A stretch of 64,000 nucleotides of DNA from Pseudomonas fluorescens (GCF_005938625.1 NZ_VCNJ01000013.1:62001-126000), one strand, 5' to 3'. Counted from the stretch's first letter, positions 1-9,222 are shown. A program made the numbers and translations. Notes: a model not told the origin generated them from the sequence alone.

Positions 1-1389
1 TGGGTCGATGCGGACAACGGTCAGACGATCAAGGTCAACAATCCGGCCACCGGTGAAATCCTCGGTACTGTGCCGAAAATGGGCGCCGCCGAAACCCGCC
101 GTGCCATCGAAGCCGCTGACAAGGCGCTGCCGGCCTGGCGTGCACTGACCGCCAAAGAGCGTGCCGGCAAGCTGCGTCGCTGGTTCGAATTGATGATCGA
201 GAACCAGGACGACCTCGCGCGCCTGATGACCCTCGAACAGGGCAAGCCGCTGGCCGAAGCCAAGGGCGAAATCGTTTACGCCGCGTCGTTCATCGAGTGG
301 TTCGCAGAAGAAGCCAAGCGCATCTACGGTGACGTTATTCCGGGCCACCAGCCAGACAAGCGCCTGATCGTGATCAAGCAGCCAATCGGCGTGACCGCTG
401 CGATCACTCCATGGAACTTCCCGGCGGCGATGATCACCCGCAAGGCCGGTCCAGCGCTGGCTGCCGGTTGCACCATGGTGCTCAAGCCTGCTTCGCAAAC
501 TCCGTTTTCCGCTTTCGCCCTGGCCGAACTGGCTCAGCGCGCGGGCATTCCTGCGGGCGTGTTCAGTGTCGTTTCCGGCAGCGCCGGCGACATCGGCAGC
601 GAGCTGACCAGCAACCCGATCGTGCGCAAGCTGTCCTTCACCGGTTCGACCGAAATCGGCCGTCAACTGATGTCGGAATGCGCCAAGGACATCAAGAAAG
701 TCTCGCTGGAATTGGGCGGCAACGCGCCGTTCATCGTGTTCGACGATGCGGATCTGGATAAGGCCGTCGAAGGCGCGATCATTTCCAAGTACCGCAACAA
801 CGGCCAGACCTGCGTCTGCGCCAACCGCCTGTACATTCAGGATTCGGTCTACGACGCGTTCGCCGAGAAGCTGAAAGTGGCTGTGGCCAAACTGAAGATC
901 GGCAACGGTCTGGAAGATGGCACCACCACTGGCCCGCTGATCGACGAAAAAGCCGTGGCCAAGGTGCAAGAGCACATTGCTGACGCTGTAGCCAAAGGCG
1001 CGACCGTGCTGGCTGGCGGCAAGCCAATGGAAGGCAACTTCTTCGAGCCGACCATCCTGACCAACGTGCCGAAAAATGCCGCCGTGGCCAAGGAAGAAAC
1101 TTTCGGTCCGCTGGCGCCGCTGTTCCGCTTCAAAGATGAAGCCGAAGTGATCGCGATGTCCAACGACACCGAGTTCGGTCTGGCTTCCTACTTCTATGCT
1201 CGCGACCTCGGTCGTGTGTTCCGTGTCGCTGAAGCGCTGGAATACGGCATGGTCGGCGTCAATACCGGGCTGATCTCCAACGAAGTCGCGCCGTTCGGCG
1301 GCATCAAGGCCTCGGGCCTGGGCCGTGAAGGCTCCAAGTACGGCATCGAAGATTACCTGGAAATCAAATACCTCTGCCTGGGCATCTAA
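1..1389 (+). CDS. gabD: Succinate-semialdehyde dehydrogenase, 5' end cut by the window edge
   Basis: The reading frame is open from the first base, so the N-terminus lies outside the window. The enzyme oxidises succinate semialdehyde to succinate with NAD(P)+, the last step of GABA breakdown. Aldehyde dehydrogenase hallmarks are visible: the PWNFP cofactor loop, the LELGGNAP segment with the general-base Glu, and NNGQTCVCANR with the catalytic Cys. The C-terminal FGGIKASGLGREG segment is also typical. gabT follows 185 bases downstream, giving the usual gabDT pair. The gap contains a 9-bp hairpin (about 1413-1444) without a U-run. The assignment is firm; only the start is missing. Confidence 0.96.
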   Translation, partial: WVDADNGQTIKVNNPATGEILGTVPKMGAAETRRAIEAADKALPAWRALTAKERAGKLRRWFELMIENQDDLARLMTLEQGKPLAEAKGEIVYAASFIEWFAEEAKRIYGDVIPGHQPDKRLIVIKQPIGVTAAITPWNFPAAMITRKAGPALAAGCTMVLKPASQTPFSAFALAELAQRAGIPAGVFSVVSGSAGDIGSELTSNPIVRKLSFTGSTEIGRQLMSECAKDIKKVSLELGGNAPFIVFDDADLDKAVEGAIISKYRNNGQTCVCANRLYIQDSVYDAFAEKLKVAVAKLKIGNGLEDGTTTGPLIDEKAVAKVQEHIADAVAKGATVLAGGKPMEGNFFEPTILTNVPKNAAVAKEETFGPLAPLFRFKDEAEVIAMSNDTEFGLASYFYARDLGRVFRVAEALEYGMVGVNTGLISNEVAPFGGIKASGLGREGSKYGIEDYLEIKYLCLGI

Positions 1390-1574
1390 GCCGGGAAAGG
1401 GATCGCTGCAAACGCAAAGGGCACGAGAGCGCTGTCCCTTTGCGTGGTTTCAAACCGGAAATTTCTCTGCGGCCGGGAACGCTGTGGCAGTCGATCATCG
1501 CATGCTGCCACCGTCGATTTCTCCCGCTTAATCCTTGAACCACGCCGCCCGATGAGCGGCGAATGAGGACTGTA

Positions 1575-2852
1575 ATGAGCAAGACTAACGCTGAACTGAT
1601 GGCCCGTCGTACCGCAGCTGTTCCACGTGGTGTTGGCCAGATTCACCCGATCTTCGCTGAGTCGGCAAAAAACGCTACCGTGACTGACGTTGAAGGTCGT
1701 GAGTTCATCGACTTCGCCGGCGGTATCGCTGTACTGAACACCGGCCACGTGCACCCGAAAATCATTGCTGCCGTGACCGAACAGCTGAACAAGCTGACCC
1801 ACACTTGCTTCCAGGTGCTGGCGTACGAGCCGTACGTTGAGCTGTGCGAAAAAATCAACGCCAAGGTCCCAGGTGATTTCGCCAAGAAAACCCTGCTGGT
1901 GACCACCGGTTCCGAAGCCGTGGAAAACGCCGTGAAAATCGCTCGTGCCGCCACTGGCCGCGCTGGCGTGATCGCTTTCACCGGCGCTTACCACGGTCGC
2001 ACCATGATGACCCTGGGCCTGACCGGTAAAGTCGTGCCTTACTCGGCCGGCATGGGCCTGATGCCAGGCGGCATCTTCCGCGCGCTGTACCCGAACGAAC
2101 TGCACGGCGTGAGCATCGACGATTCGATCGCTTCCATCGAACGCATCTTCAAGAACGACGCCGAGCCGAAAGACATCGCCGCGATCATCATCGAGCCTGT
2201 GCAGGGTGAAGGTGGTTTCTACGTTGCGCCGAAAGAATTCATGAAGCGTCTGCGCGCCCTGTGCGATCAGCACGGCATCCTGCTGATCGCTGACGAAGTA
2301 CAGACCGGCGCTGGCCGTACCGGTACGTTCTTCGCCATGGAACAGATGGGCGTTGCTGCCGACCTGACCACCTTCGCCAAATCCATCGCTGGCGGCTTCC
2401 CGCTGGCCGGCGTGTGCGGCAAGGCCGAATACATGGACGCCATTGCTCCAGGCGGCTTGGGCGGCACTTACGCCGGTAGCCCGATCGCTTGCGCCGCTGC
2501 ATTGGCCGTAATGGAAGTGTTCGAAGAAGAACAACTGCTGGACCGCTGCAAGGCTGTCGGCGAGCGTCTGGTCACTGGCCTGAAAGCTATCCAGGCCAAG
2601 TACCCGGTGATCGGCGAAGTCCGTGCCCTGGGCGCGATGATCGCGGTCGAGCTGTTCGAAAACGGCGACAGCCACAAGCCGAACGCTGCTGCTGTAGCGT
2701 CGGTTGTGGCCAAGGCCCGCGACAAGGGTCTGATCCTGCTGTCCTGCGGCACCTACGGCAACGTTCTGCGCGTCCTGGTACCGCTGACCTCGCCGGACGA
2801 GCAACTGGACAAAGGTCTGGCGATCATCGAAGAGTGCTTCTCCGAGCTCTGA
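1575..2852 (+). CDS. gabT: 4-aminobutyrate aminotransferase
   Basis: A 425-residue class III PLP aminotransferase. It transfers the amino group of GABA to 2-oxoglutarate, making succinate semialdehyde for GabD. Visible motifs are the GSEAVENAVKIAR cofactor-phosphate segment, the IIIEPVQGEGGF region, LLIADEVQTGAGRTG with the PLP-contacting Asp, and the Lys that forms the Schiff base in TTFAKSIAGGFPL. The ATG at 1575 (MSKTNAEL) is chosen over an in-frame ATG twelve bases earlier because it lies behind GAGG and matches the usual family N-terminus. A strong terminator follows. Transamination of other omega-amino acids such as 5-aminovalerate is also common in this family. Confidence 0.96.
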   Translation: MSKTNAELMARRTAAVPRGVGQIHPIFAESAKNATVTDVEGREFIDFAGGIAVLNTGHVHPKIIAAVTEQLNKLTHTCFQVLAYEPYVELCEKINAKVPGDFAKKTLLVTTGSEAVENAVKIARAATGRAGVIAFTGAYHGRTMMTLGLTGKVVPYSAGMGLMPGGIFRALYPNELHGVSIDDSIASIERIFKNDAEPKDIAAIIIEPVQGEGGFYVAPKEFMKRLRALCDQHGILLIADEVQTGAGRTGTFFAMEQMGVAADLTTFAKSIAGGFPLAGVCGKAEYMDAIAPGGLGGTYAGSPIACAAALAVMEVFEEEQLLDRCKAVGERLVTGLKAIQAKYPVIGEVRALGAMIAVELFENGDSHKPNAAAVASVVAKARDKGLILLSCGTYGNVLRVLVPLTSPDEQLDKGLAIIEECFSEL

Positions 2853-2873
2853 TCACCCCGTGTGACCTGATCG

Positions 2874-2903
2874 ACAAAAAACCCGCCTCGGCGGGTTTTT
2901 TTA
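2874..2903 (+). terminator. Rho-independent terminator after gabT
   Basis: A GC-rich stem (AACCCGCC / GGCGGGTT) with a two-base loop is preceded by an A-run and followed by seven T. It begins about 20 bases after the gabT stop and closes the gabDT unit. Confidence 0.93.
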
Positions 2904-2989
2904 CGCCCTTTGAAACACATCGAGCGCTTTAGCGCTGTATCGAATGGCCAGCATTGGCTAAGGTTCAGGCATTGCAAGGGAGAGCGCGC

Positions 2990-4201
2990 ATGACTGCCGT
3001 TGATTTACCCGCCGTACCGCGAGTACTGATTGCCGAGGCCGATCCGTGGTCTCGCGACCTGCTCAAACAAGTGCTGCTGAACGTGCGTTGCGATGCGCGG
3101 CTGGACCTGTGTGCCGATGGCCAGCAAGCCATGTCGATGCTCAGCGAAATTCCGTATGACCTGGCTATCGTCGATTGGGAGCTGCCCGGCGTCGATGGTT
3201 TGAATGTGCTGCGCAATGTCCGTCAGCGCAAGCGCAATCCGCCGCTGCCGTTCATTCTGATGAGCAGCCGCAACGACAGCGCCAGCGTGCGCGAAGCGAT
3301 TCCGCTGGCGCCAACGGCGTATTTGACCAAGCCACTGAACATGGAAAGCCTGACTGAGCGTCTACAGGGTTTGCTGCTCAATGCCGGTGAAGAGGTGTTC
3401 TGTGAGGTGCCGGCATTGGCGCCGGGCATGACCTTGTCAGTGTTTCTTGAGCGTCGCCGGGAGCAGGCCGACGGTGCGCCACTGATGACCGATGTGCAGG
3501 TGGCGGTGAAGCGCAGTCTCAATCCAGGCGGGCTGGATTTGAAGCTGCTGGAAGACGAGATCAAAACCGATCCACAGATCACGGCGGTGTTGATCGCTGC
3601 GGCCAACAGCGCGGCGCAGCACCATGGCGCGCCGGTTCAGACATTGGCGCAAGCCCTGCATCGCCTGGGCACCGGACAGAGCATGAACCTGATTCTGGGG
3701 CTGGCGCTCAAGCGCAGCGCCAAGCTCAGTGATCCGTGTCTGGCGGATTATGCCGAGCGTTACTGGGGGCTGTCGCTGCACACCGCTGAATACGCGCGCA
3801 CCCTGGCGCGGCTTCTCGATCTCGATCAGGAGCGCTGTTACTGCGCGGGCATGCTGCATCGCTTGGGTGATTTGGCGTTGCTGCGTTGTCTGCAGGAATG
3901 GCAGCAGGCGGGTGGTGAGCTGGATGAGCTGGAGGAAGTCGGCGAGGCGCTGGCTGAGTTTGGCGCCGCTTACGGTTCGGCTCTGCGCACTCGCTGGCGC
4001 CTGCCGCTGGAATTGCGGGAGCTTATTGCCTCGGTCTATCAGCTCGGCGGTGGCGTGTATTCCCGTGAGGCGCTGGTTATGAACATGGCGGCGCAGATGG
4101 CGCATCTGACCGAGCATGAGGGCGTTGAGGAGTTGGCGAAGAGCCGCACGGCGCGGTTGCTCAAGATCGGCTTGCCGGAATTGATGCGGATGCGCAAATA
4201 A
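2990..4201 (+). CDS. Response regulator with REC and HDOD domains
   Basis: A 403-residue cytoplasmic signalling protein. Residues about 10-125 form a receiver domain with the phospho-acceptor Asp near 62 (AIVDWELPG) and the conserved Lys near 114 (YLTKPLN). The rest matches the HDOD superfamily, related to HD phosphohydrolases but usually without a catalytic HD pair, and serving as a signalling output. No DNA-binding domain is visible. The ATG at 2990 is preferred over an upstream TTG because an AGGGAG ribosome site precedes it. No partner histidine kinase lies nearby, so the gene is an orphan; its target cannot be read from the sequence. Confidence 0.88.
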   Translation: MTAVDLPAVPRVLIAEADPWSRDLLKQVLLNVRCDARLDLCADGQQAMSMLSEIPYDLAIVDWELPGVDGLNVLRNVRQRKRNPPLPFILMSSRNDSASVREAIPLAPTAYLTKPLNMESLTERLQGLLLNAGEEVFCEVPALAPGMTLSVFLERRREQADGAPLMTDVQVAVKRSLNPGGLDLKLLEDEIKTDPQITAVLIAAANSAAQHHGAPVQTLAQALHRLGTGQSMNLILGLALKRSAKLSDPCLADYAERYWGLSLHTAEYARTLARLLDLDQERCYCAGMLHRLGDLALLRCLQEWQQAGGELDELEEVGEALAEFGAAYGSALRTRWRLPLELRELIASVYQLGGGVYSREALVMNMAAQMAHLTEHEGVEELAKSRTARLLKIGLPELMRMRK

Positions 4202-4220
4202 CCTGCATCAGCACTGACTC

Positions 4221-4310
4221 TGTGGGAGCGAGCTTGCTCGCGAAAGCGGTGTGTCATTCAGCGCTATGTTGACTGACAAGACGCCTTCGCGAGCAAGCTC
4301 GCTCCCACAG
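4221..4310. repeat. REP pair (GCGAGCAAGCTCGC family)
   Basis: Two near-identical 28-base arms in inverted orientation, each carrying the palindrome GCGAGCAAGCTCGC and ending in TGTGGGAG/CTCCCACA, separated by about 34 bases. It lies between convergent genes. The same family recurs at 10349, 14598, 17811, 29788 and 51617. Confidence 0.92.
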
Positions 4311-4339
4311 TAGTTATGTGTTGGGTTGAGGTGTTGGGC

Positions 4340-5329
4340 TCAGGCGGAAATGATGCGGTTCTTGCCCTGCCGTTTGGCCTCATACATGGCCGCATCCGCG
4401 CGGGCGAACAGGCTGTCGAGGCTTTCGTCTTCTCCGGTAAGGCTGGTCAGCCCCTGGCTGACGGTGATGCCGAACGTCTGCCCGTCATGGCTGAAGCTCA
4501 AACGTTGAATCTCCTGCTGCAGGCGTTCGGCCACTTGCATGGCCATGTCCGGTGCGCACCCTGGAAACACCGCCGCAAACTCTTCCCCGCCAATCCGTCC
4601 GAACAGGTCTCCTCGACGCAACGAGCCGCGTCCGCACTCGGCAATCCGTTGCAGCACGTTGTCGCCTTCCGGGTGGCCGTAGGTGTCGTTGATCATTTTG
4701 AAATCATCGATATCCAGCAGCAGAAAGGCCATTGGCGAACCTTGCACACGCGCCTCCTCAAATTCGCGGTTGGCGCATTCGAAGAAGTGTCGGCGATTGC
4801 TGCTTTGCGTCAGCACGTCGGTGGTCGCCAAACGATGCAGTTCGGTTTCCATCTGCTTTTTGTCGGTGATGTCCTCGGCGATGCCGACGATGATCACCGG
4901 TTGCCCCGGTTCGTCTTGACGGTTGATAAAGCATTTGTCGCTGAGCCAGCGCACCTGGCCGTCGGCGGCGATGATCCTGTATTCGCGATCTTCTACCGCA
5001 CCTTTGTGCAGCACTTCGGCGAGGCTGCGTTCGGCGTATTCCAGGTCGTCGGGGTAGATGCTGTCACGCCATTGGTTGTAATCGGCGAGCAGGAGGCCGG
5101 CGGAGCGGCCGAAAATCCGTTCGTAGGCGGGGCTGACGTACAGCACCTGACGGGTTTCCCAGTTGAAAGCCCAGAGCACGGCGTTGACGCTGACCAGCAA
5201 TGAGCTGAACAACTGCTCGCGTTCGCTTAGCCGAGCGACTTCGCCTTGGGCGTGCATCAACGCCATCAGGGTTTGCGCGGCCTCGGGCCACTGCGGGAAG
5301 GATGAGTCTTTTTGATTGTTGTTGACCAT
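4340..5329 (-). CDS. PAS-GGDEF diguanylate cyclase
   Basis: A 329-residue cytoplasmic protein predicted to make cyclic di-GMP. An N-terminal helical part precedes a PAS sensor domain (about residues 45-160, ending EDITDKKQME), followed by a GGDEF domain with the active-site signature GGEEF. An RxxD pair (RRGD) sits exactly five residues before the signature, which is the product-inhibition I-site, so feedback control is likely. No membrane segment is seen. The start is placed at the ATG of MVNNNQ; a TTG fifteen bases upstream is less likely. It faces the HDOD regulator convergently. The PAS ligand is unknown. Confidence 0.92.
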   Translation of the reverse strand: MVNNNQKDSSFPQWPEAAQTLMALMHAQGEVARLSEREQLFSSLLVSVNAVLWAFNWETRQVLYVSPAYERIFGRSAGLLLADYNQWRDSIYPDDLEYAERSLAEVLHKGAVEDREYRIIAADGQVRWLSDKCFINRQDEPGQPVIIVGIAEDITDKKQMETELHRLATTDVLTQSSNRRHFFECANREFEEARVQGSPMAFLLLDIDDFKMINDTYGHPEGDNVLQRIAECGRGSLRRGDLFGRIGGEEFAAVFPGCAPDMAMQVAERLQQEIQRLSFSHDGQTFGITVSQGLTSLTGEDESLDSLFARADAAMYEAKRQGKNRIISA

Positions 5330-5472
5330 CGGCACAGATCTCAAAGGACGTGCCGCAATTCGACAACGGCCACAGTACAGCCCGCCGGGATGGCGAAGTG
5401 TCTTTGAGATAGGGGATTTTTAGCGAAGTTCCGAAGGGTGCACCCGGGAGCCGGGTGCACCGATCAACGGTC

Positions 5473-6657
5473 TCAGACCGCCGCAGGACGCAGCGAGTAG
5501 GTTTTCAGCTGGTCTGCGAATTCACGCAGGGACTGGATACCGCTGGCCTCAGCCTCGTGAATCCACTCTTTGATGGCGGCGAGCATGTCGTGGCCATTTG
5601 CGCTGGTCTTGACCCAGATCTGCTGCAGGGCCAGGCGTTTTTCGTAAATTACCTTCAGCGCCTGGCTGTGCTCGAGCATGGTCTGGATGCGCAAGTGATG
5701 ACGGTCTTCCAGCAGGCTGGTTTCCCGCGACAGCAGGCGTTTGGCGCGGTGGAACTGGTGGCGTACCGAATGATCGACCTTGGCCAGCTCTTGCTTGACC
5801 AGCGGGCCGATGACCAATTTGCGGTACTGGGCCATGATCTGGAAGCGGTTGTTGAGGATGGCCATGGCGGTGTCCATGTCCAGATTGCCCTTGCCTTCAA
5901 CGCGGTGGGCGATCGGCGCGACACGCTGGACCTTGGCCAGACGCAGGAAACTGAAGACTTTGATCCACGCCCAGCCGAGGTCGAACTCCCACTTCTTCAC
6001 CGACAGCTTGGCCGAGTTAGGGTAGGTGTGATGGTTGTTGTGCAGTTCTTCGCCGCCGATCAGGATGCCCCACGGCACCAGATTGGTCGCCGCGTCGCGG
6101 CATTCGAAGTTGCGGTAGCCAACGGCATGGCCGAGACCGTTGATCACGCCGGCGGCCCACACCGGGATCCACATCATCTGGATCGCCCAGATGGTGATGC
6201 CGATGGTGCCGAACAGCAGCAGGTCGATAACGCCCATGATCGCCACGCCCATCAGCGGGTAGCGGCTGTAGACATTGCGTTCGATCCAGTCTTCGGGGCA
6301 GTTCTTGCCGTAGATGCGCAGGGTTTCCGGGTTCTGCGCCTCGGCACGGTACAGCTCGGCGCCGGTGCGCAATACGGTGGAAAGGCCTTTGATGACCGGG
6401 CTGTGCGGGTCGTCTTCGGTTTCGCACTTGGCGTGATGTTTACGGTGGATGGCGGTCCACTCGCGGGTGTTCTGCGCCGTGGTCAGCCACAGCCAGAAAC
6501 GGAAAAAGTGCTTCAGGCCAGCATTCAGCTCCAGCGAGCGATGGGCCGAGTAGCGATGCAGATAGACCGTGACGGCGACAATTGTCACGTGGGTCATCAG
6601 CAGGGTGACTGCGACCAGAGACCAGGCCGACAAGCCAAGAAAACCTTCGTACCACAT
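5473..6657 (-). CDS. desA: Membrane fatty acid desaturase, DesA-like
   Basis: A 394-residue integral membrane di-iron desaturase. The three histidine boxes are present: HRYSAH (34-39), HRKHH (71-75) and HNNHH at roughly residue 205, between hydrophobic segments. Enzymes of this family insert a delta-9 double bond in acyl chains and adjust membrane fluidity. The neighbourhood (GGDEF/EAL gene, YezD-like gene and sulfate operon divergent from it) is what I recall around desA in P. aeruginosa, which supports the DesA name over the acyl-CoA type DesB. A C-terminal extension of roughly 150 residues after the last histidine box is rich in helices. Its start is 135 bases from the divergent EAL gene. 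Confidence 0.9.
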   Translation of the reverse strand: MWYEGFLGLSAWSLVAVTLLMTHVTIVAVTVYLHRYSAHRSLELNAGLKHFFRFWLWLTTAQNTREWTAIHRKHHAKCETEDDPHSPVIKGLSTVLRTGAELYRAEAQNPETLRIYGKNCPEDWIERNVYSRYPLMGVAIMGVIDLLLFGTIGITIWAIQMMWIPVWAAGVINGLGHAVGYRNFECRDAATNLVPWGILIGGEELHNNHHTYPNSAKLSVKKWEFDLGWAWIKVFSFLRLAKVQRVAPIAHRVEGKGNLDMDTAMAILNNRFQIMAQYRKLVIGPLVKQELAKVDHSVRHQFHRAKRLLSRETSLLEDRHHLRIQTMLEHSQALKVIYEKRLALQQIWVKTSANGHDMLAAIKEWIHEAEASGIQSLREFADQLKTYSLRPAAV

Positions 6658-6791
6658 AGGCTATAGGGCCCTCGATAAAGATAAAAACAGCCGTTGCATT
6701 ATCACCAAGCACACAGATAAAACCAGTCGCGCTTTCAGATAAGAGTCGCTGGATGTTTCTTGACCTATAATTCCAACCTTTTTGTAGGGAC

Positions 6792-8723
6792 ATGGACAGC
6801 CGAATGCCTGCCACTTACCGCGATGCATTGCGTGCAGCGCTGCTCTATCTCGTGCTTGCCGCTGCCTGGCTGCAAGGCACTGATCATTTATTAAACAATT
6901 TCTTCGATAACTCCGTCGATCTTGCGCGGTGGCAACTGATCAACGGTTACCTGTTTGCAGCCGTCAGCGCGGGGCTGATTTTCCTGGCGCGAGCGCGTTT
7001 GTGCACGTTTCTCGGGATCGGTGCACGGTTGCGCGAGCGCCACGTCGATCGCGAACGCCTGCGTCAGGCCGCGGCGGTATTCGATTGCACCCGCGAGGGC
7101 GTGTTGGTGACTAACCATCATGGCCTGATCGTTCACGTCAATCGCGCCTTCATGGAGATCACCGGTTATCAGCGTGAAGAAGTCATTGGGCAGCCGCCGA
7201 GCCTGTTCAAATCCGGCCACCATCCGCCAGGGTTCTATCAGGCAATGTTTGCCACGCTTGAGTCGCAAGGCGAATGGAGCGGTGAAATCTGGAACCGGCG
7301 AAAAAGCGGCGAGATTTATCCGCAGTGGCAGACCATCCGGGTCATTCACGATGATCTGGGCCGGATCAGCCATTACGTCGCGGTGTTTTCCGACATCAGC
7401 GCGATCAAGGATTCCGAACATGAGCTCAAACACCTTGCGCACCATGACCCGCTGACGGATCTGCCCAATCGTCTGCTGTTCAGCGATCGCGCCGAACAGG
7501 CGTTGGCCTCGGCGCAAAATCATAAGCGCGGCTGTGCATTGCTGATGCTTGATCTCGATCACTTCAAAATGATCAACGACAGCCTCGGCCATAACATCGG
7601 TGATCGCTTGCTCAAGGCTGTGGCGGCGCGTTTGCAGGCGCTGTTCGGCCCCGGCATTACTCTGGCGCGGCTCGGCGGCGATGAGTTCGCGGTTTTGGCG
7701 GAGAGTTGTCCACAGCTGGTGCAGGCAGCGGCGCTGGCGCAACGCATTCTCGATGCACTGAAGGAGCCGTTCTGCATCGATGGCCATGAACTGTTCATCA
7801 ATGCCAGCATCGGCATCAGCCTGTTCCCCAGTGACGCGTTGAGCGCCGAGCAGCTGTTGCGCAATGCCGACGCGGCGCTGTTCAAAGCCAAGAGCAGCGG
7901 CCGCAACGGTTACGCCCTGTACACCGAAGAACTCACCGCCCACGCCCAGCAACGGGTCGAAATCGCTTTCGAGCTGCGCCGCGCGCTTGAGCAGCAGGAG
8001 CTGCGGGTTTACTACCAACCAGTGCATGACTTGAAAACCAGTCGCTTGATTGGCGTCGAAGCGTTGGTGCGCTGGCAGCATCCGGTGCGTGGTCTGGTGT
8101 CGCCGGCGGAGTTCATTCCGATTGCCGAGCGCACTGGGCTGATTGCCGAAATCGACGCGTGGGTGATGCAGCAGGCGTGCCGGCAGATGTGCCAGTGGCA
8201 GCAGGCCGGGATCGTGTTGTCATTTGTCGCGGTGAACGTGTCGTCGCGTTTGTTCGCCCGACGTGAGCTTTATCAACAGGTCGCGCAGGTCCTGCATGAC
8301 ACCGGGCTGGATCCGGCGTATCTGGAGCTGGAAGTGACGGAAAGCGCGGTGATGGACGATCCGGAAGTGGCGCTGGAGCAGATGCATCGTCTGCGTGAGC
8401 TTGGCATTCGCCTGGCCATCGATGATTTCGGCACCGGCTATTCGTCGTTGCTGCGGCTCAAGCGTTTGCCGGTGCAGAAACTGAAGATTGATCAGGGCTT
8501 CGTCGCCGGACTGCCATGGGATGAGGACGACGCGGCGATTGTCCGGGTGATTATCGCGCTGGCCCGAAGTATGGGCATGCAGGTGCATGCCGAGGGCATC
8601 GAGCAGGTTGAGCAGGCGGCGTTTTTGCTGGAGCAGGAATGTGATCTGGGGCAGGGGTATTGGTTTGGGCGGCCGAGTCCGGCAAAGGAGATTGACTGGG
8701 CAAGGGCGCCGTTGATTGGCTAA
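6792..8723 (+). CDS. Membrane-anchored PAS-GGDEF-EAL protein
   Basis: A 643-residue signalling protein. Two hydrophobic segments near residues 12-30 and 50-68 anchor it in the inner membrane. A PAS domain follows (about 85-210, ending in VAVFSDISAIKDSEHE), then a GGDEF domain with an intact LGGDEF, and an EAL domain with EALVRW and the DDFGTGYSSL loop. Both cyclase and phosphodiesterase signatures look complete, so it could work in either direction; such hybrids are often net phosphodiesterases. The start ATG at 6792 lies just after TAGGGAC. It is divergent from desA and upstream of the sulfate transport genes. Confidence 0.92.
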   Translation: MDSRMPATYRDALRAALLYLVLAAAWLQGTDHLLNNFFDNSVDLARWQLINGYLFAAVSAGLIFLARARLCTFLGIGARLRERHVDRERLRQAAAVFDCTREGVLVTNHHGLIVHVNRAFMEITGYQREEVIGQPPSLFKSGHHPPGFYQAMFATLESQGEWSGEIWNRRKSGEIYPQWQTIRVIHDDLGRISHYVAVFSDISAIKDSEHELKHLAHHDPLTDLPNRLLFSDRAEQALASAQNHKRGCALLMLDLDHFKMINDSLGHNIGDRLLKAVAARLQALFGPGITLARLGGDEFAVLAESCPQLVQAAALAQRILDALKEPFCIDGHELFINASIGISLFPSDALSAEQLLRNADAALFKAKSSGRNGYALYTEELTAHAQQRVEIAFELRRALEQQELRVYYQPVHDLKTSRLIGVEALVRWQHPVRGLVSPAEFIPIAERTGLIAEIDAWVMQQACRQMCQWQQAGIVLSFVAVNVSSRLFARRELYQQVAQVLHDTGLDPAYLELEVTESAVMDDPEVALEQMHRLRELGIRLAIDDFGTGYSSLLRLKRLPVQKLKIDQGFVAGLPWDEDDAAIVRVIIALARSMGMQVHAEGIEQVEQAAFLLEQECDLGQGYWFGRPSPAKEIDWARAPLIG

Positions 8724-8756
8724 GGCAGGGGCAAACTTGTTCCTGCGCTCAGCAAA

Positions 8757-8833
8757 GGGGCGCTCTGCGTCGGCCCAAAATCGCGGCGCAGAGCGCCGCC
8801 GGCTGCATTCCCACGCGGAGCGTGGGAACGATC
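8757..8833. repeat. Degenerate copy of the CCCACGC..GCGTGGG repeat
   Basis: Contains CGCTCTGCGTCGGC and the inverted ending CCCACGCGGAGCGTGGGAACGATC. It is a shortened or diverged member of the family seen intact at 13178, 25741, 40588 and 54331. Confidence 0.7.
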
Positions 8834-8853
8834 AGTTTTTCAGTTATATAAAC

Positions 8854-8878
8854 ATTCTTAAATAGTCTTTTTAAGAAT
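8854..8878. promoter_or_regulatory. Perfect 9-bp dyad upstream of the sulfate operon
   Basis: ATTCTTAAA (8854-8862) is repeated as TTTAAGAAT (8870-8878) with a seven-base spacer, in AT-rich DNA about 85 bases before the YezD-like gene. Its symmetry and position suggest an operator or activator site for the yezD-sbp-cysTWA unit. CysB is the expected regulator of such genes, but the site has not been matched to a CysB model. Confidence 0.5.
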
Positions 8879-8960
8879 ATCCGCGCCTCTCTTATATTGC
8901 TCCTACGCCGAACGCAGTGCCGCCCACTGCCAGGCAAATCCCATTCAAAGGAGCAGCACC

Positions 8961-9143
8961 ATGAGCGCATCCCTTCGCAGCGTTGACGGTCAGGACGAAA
9001 GCACCATCTTGCGTGAAATCCAGAGCGCCCTGCGCGATCTGCGTTTCGGCGCGGTGGAGATCACTGTGCATAACGCGCAAGTCGTGCAGATCGAACGCAA
9101 AGAGAAATTCCGTTTGCAGCAACCGGGCAAACAACCGGGCTGA
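8961..9143 (+). CDS. Small YezD-like protein (DUF2292)
   Basis: A 60-residue protein with the pattern of the YezD family: an acidic N-terminus, ILREIQSALRDLRFGAVEITVHNAQVVQIERKEK compressed here as a helix followed by two strands, and a short polar tail. The family occurs next to sulfur assimilation genes, but its biochemical role is not established. An AAGGAG ribosome site lies eleven bases before the ATG. It precedes sbp with a REP-type hairpin between them, so it is probably the first gene of the sulfate uptake unit. The equivalent P. aeruginosa locus also has a small gene before sbp. Confidence 0.85.
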   Translation: MSASLRSVDGQDESTILREIQSALRDLRFGAVEITVHNAQVVQIERKEKFRLQQPGKQPG

Positions 9144-9149
9144 GTTGAA

Positions 9150-9222
9150 GATCAAAAGATCGCAGCCTGCGGCAGCTCCTACAGGGGGCTGTGTGTAGGA
9201 GCTGCCGAAGGCTGCGATCTTT
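9150..9222. repeat. Inverted repeat of the GATCGCAGCCTGCGGCAGCTCC family
   Basis: Two arms, GATCGCAGCCTGCGGCAGCT and AGCTGCCGAAGGCTGCGATC, face each other across a short loop and can fold into a long hairpin between the YezD-like gene and sbp. It may set different mRNA levels for the two genes. Other copies lie at 24361 and 45481. Confidence 0.88.

Noticed and set aside
1413..1444. Hairpin between gabD and gabT as a terminator
   Set aside because: The stem is good but no T-run follows on either strand, and gabT needs transcription through it or its own promoter.
1386..2804. 472-codon minus-strand frame opposite gabT
   Set aside because: It is an antisense frame caused by high GC third positions; gabT on the other strand has clear motifs.
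4316..5203. Long plus-strand frame opposite the diguanylate cyclase gene
   Set aside because: It is the antisense shadow of the minus-strand GGDEF gene, with no ribosome site and no domain.
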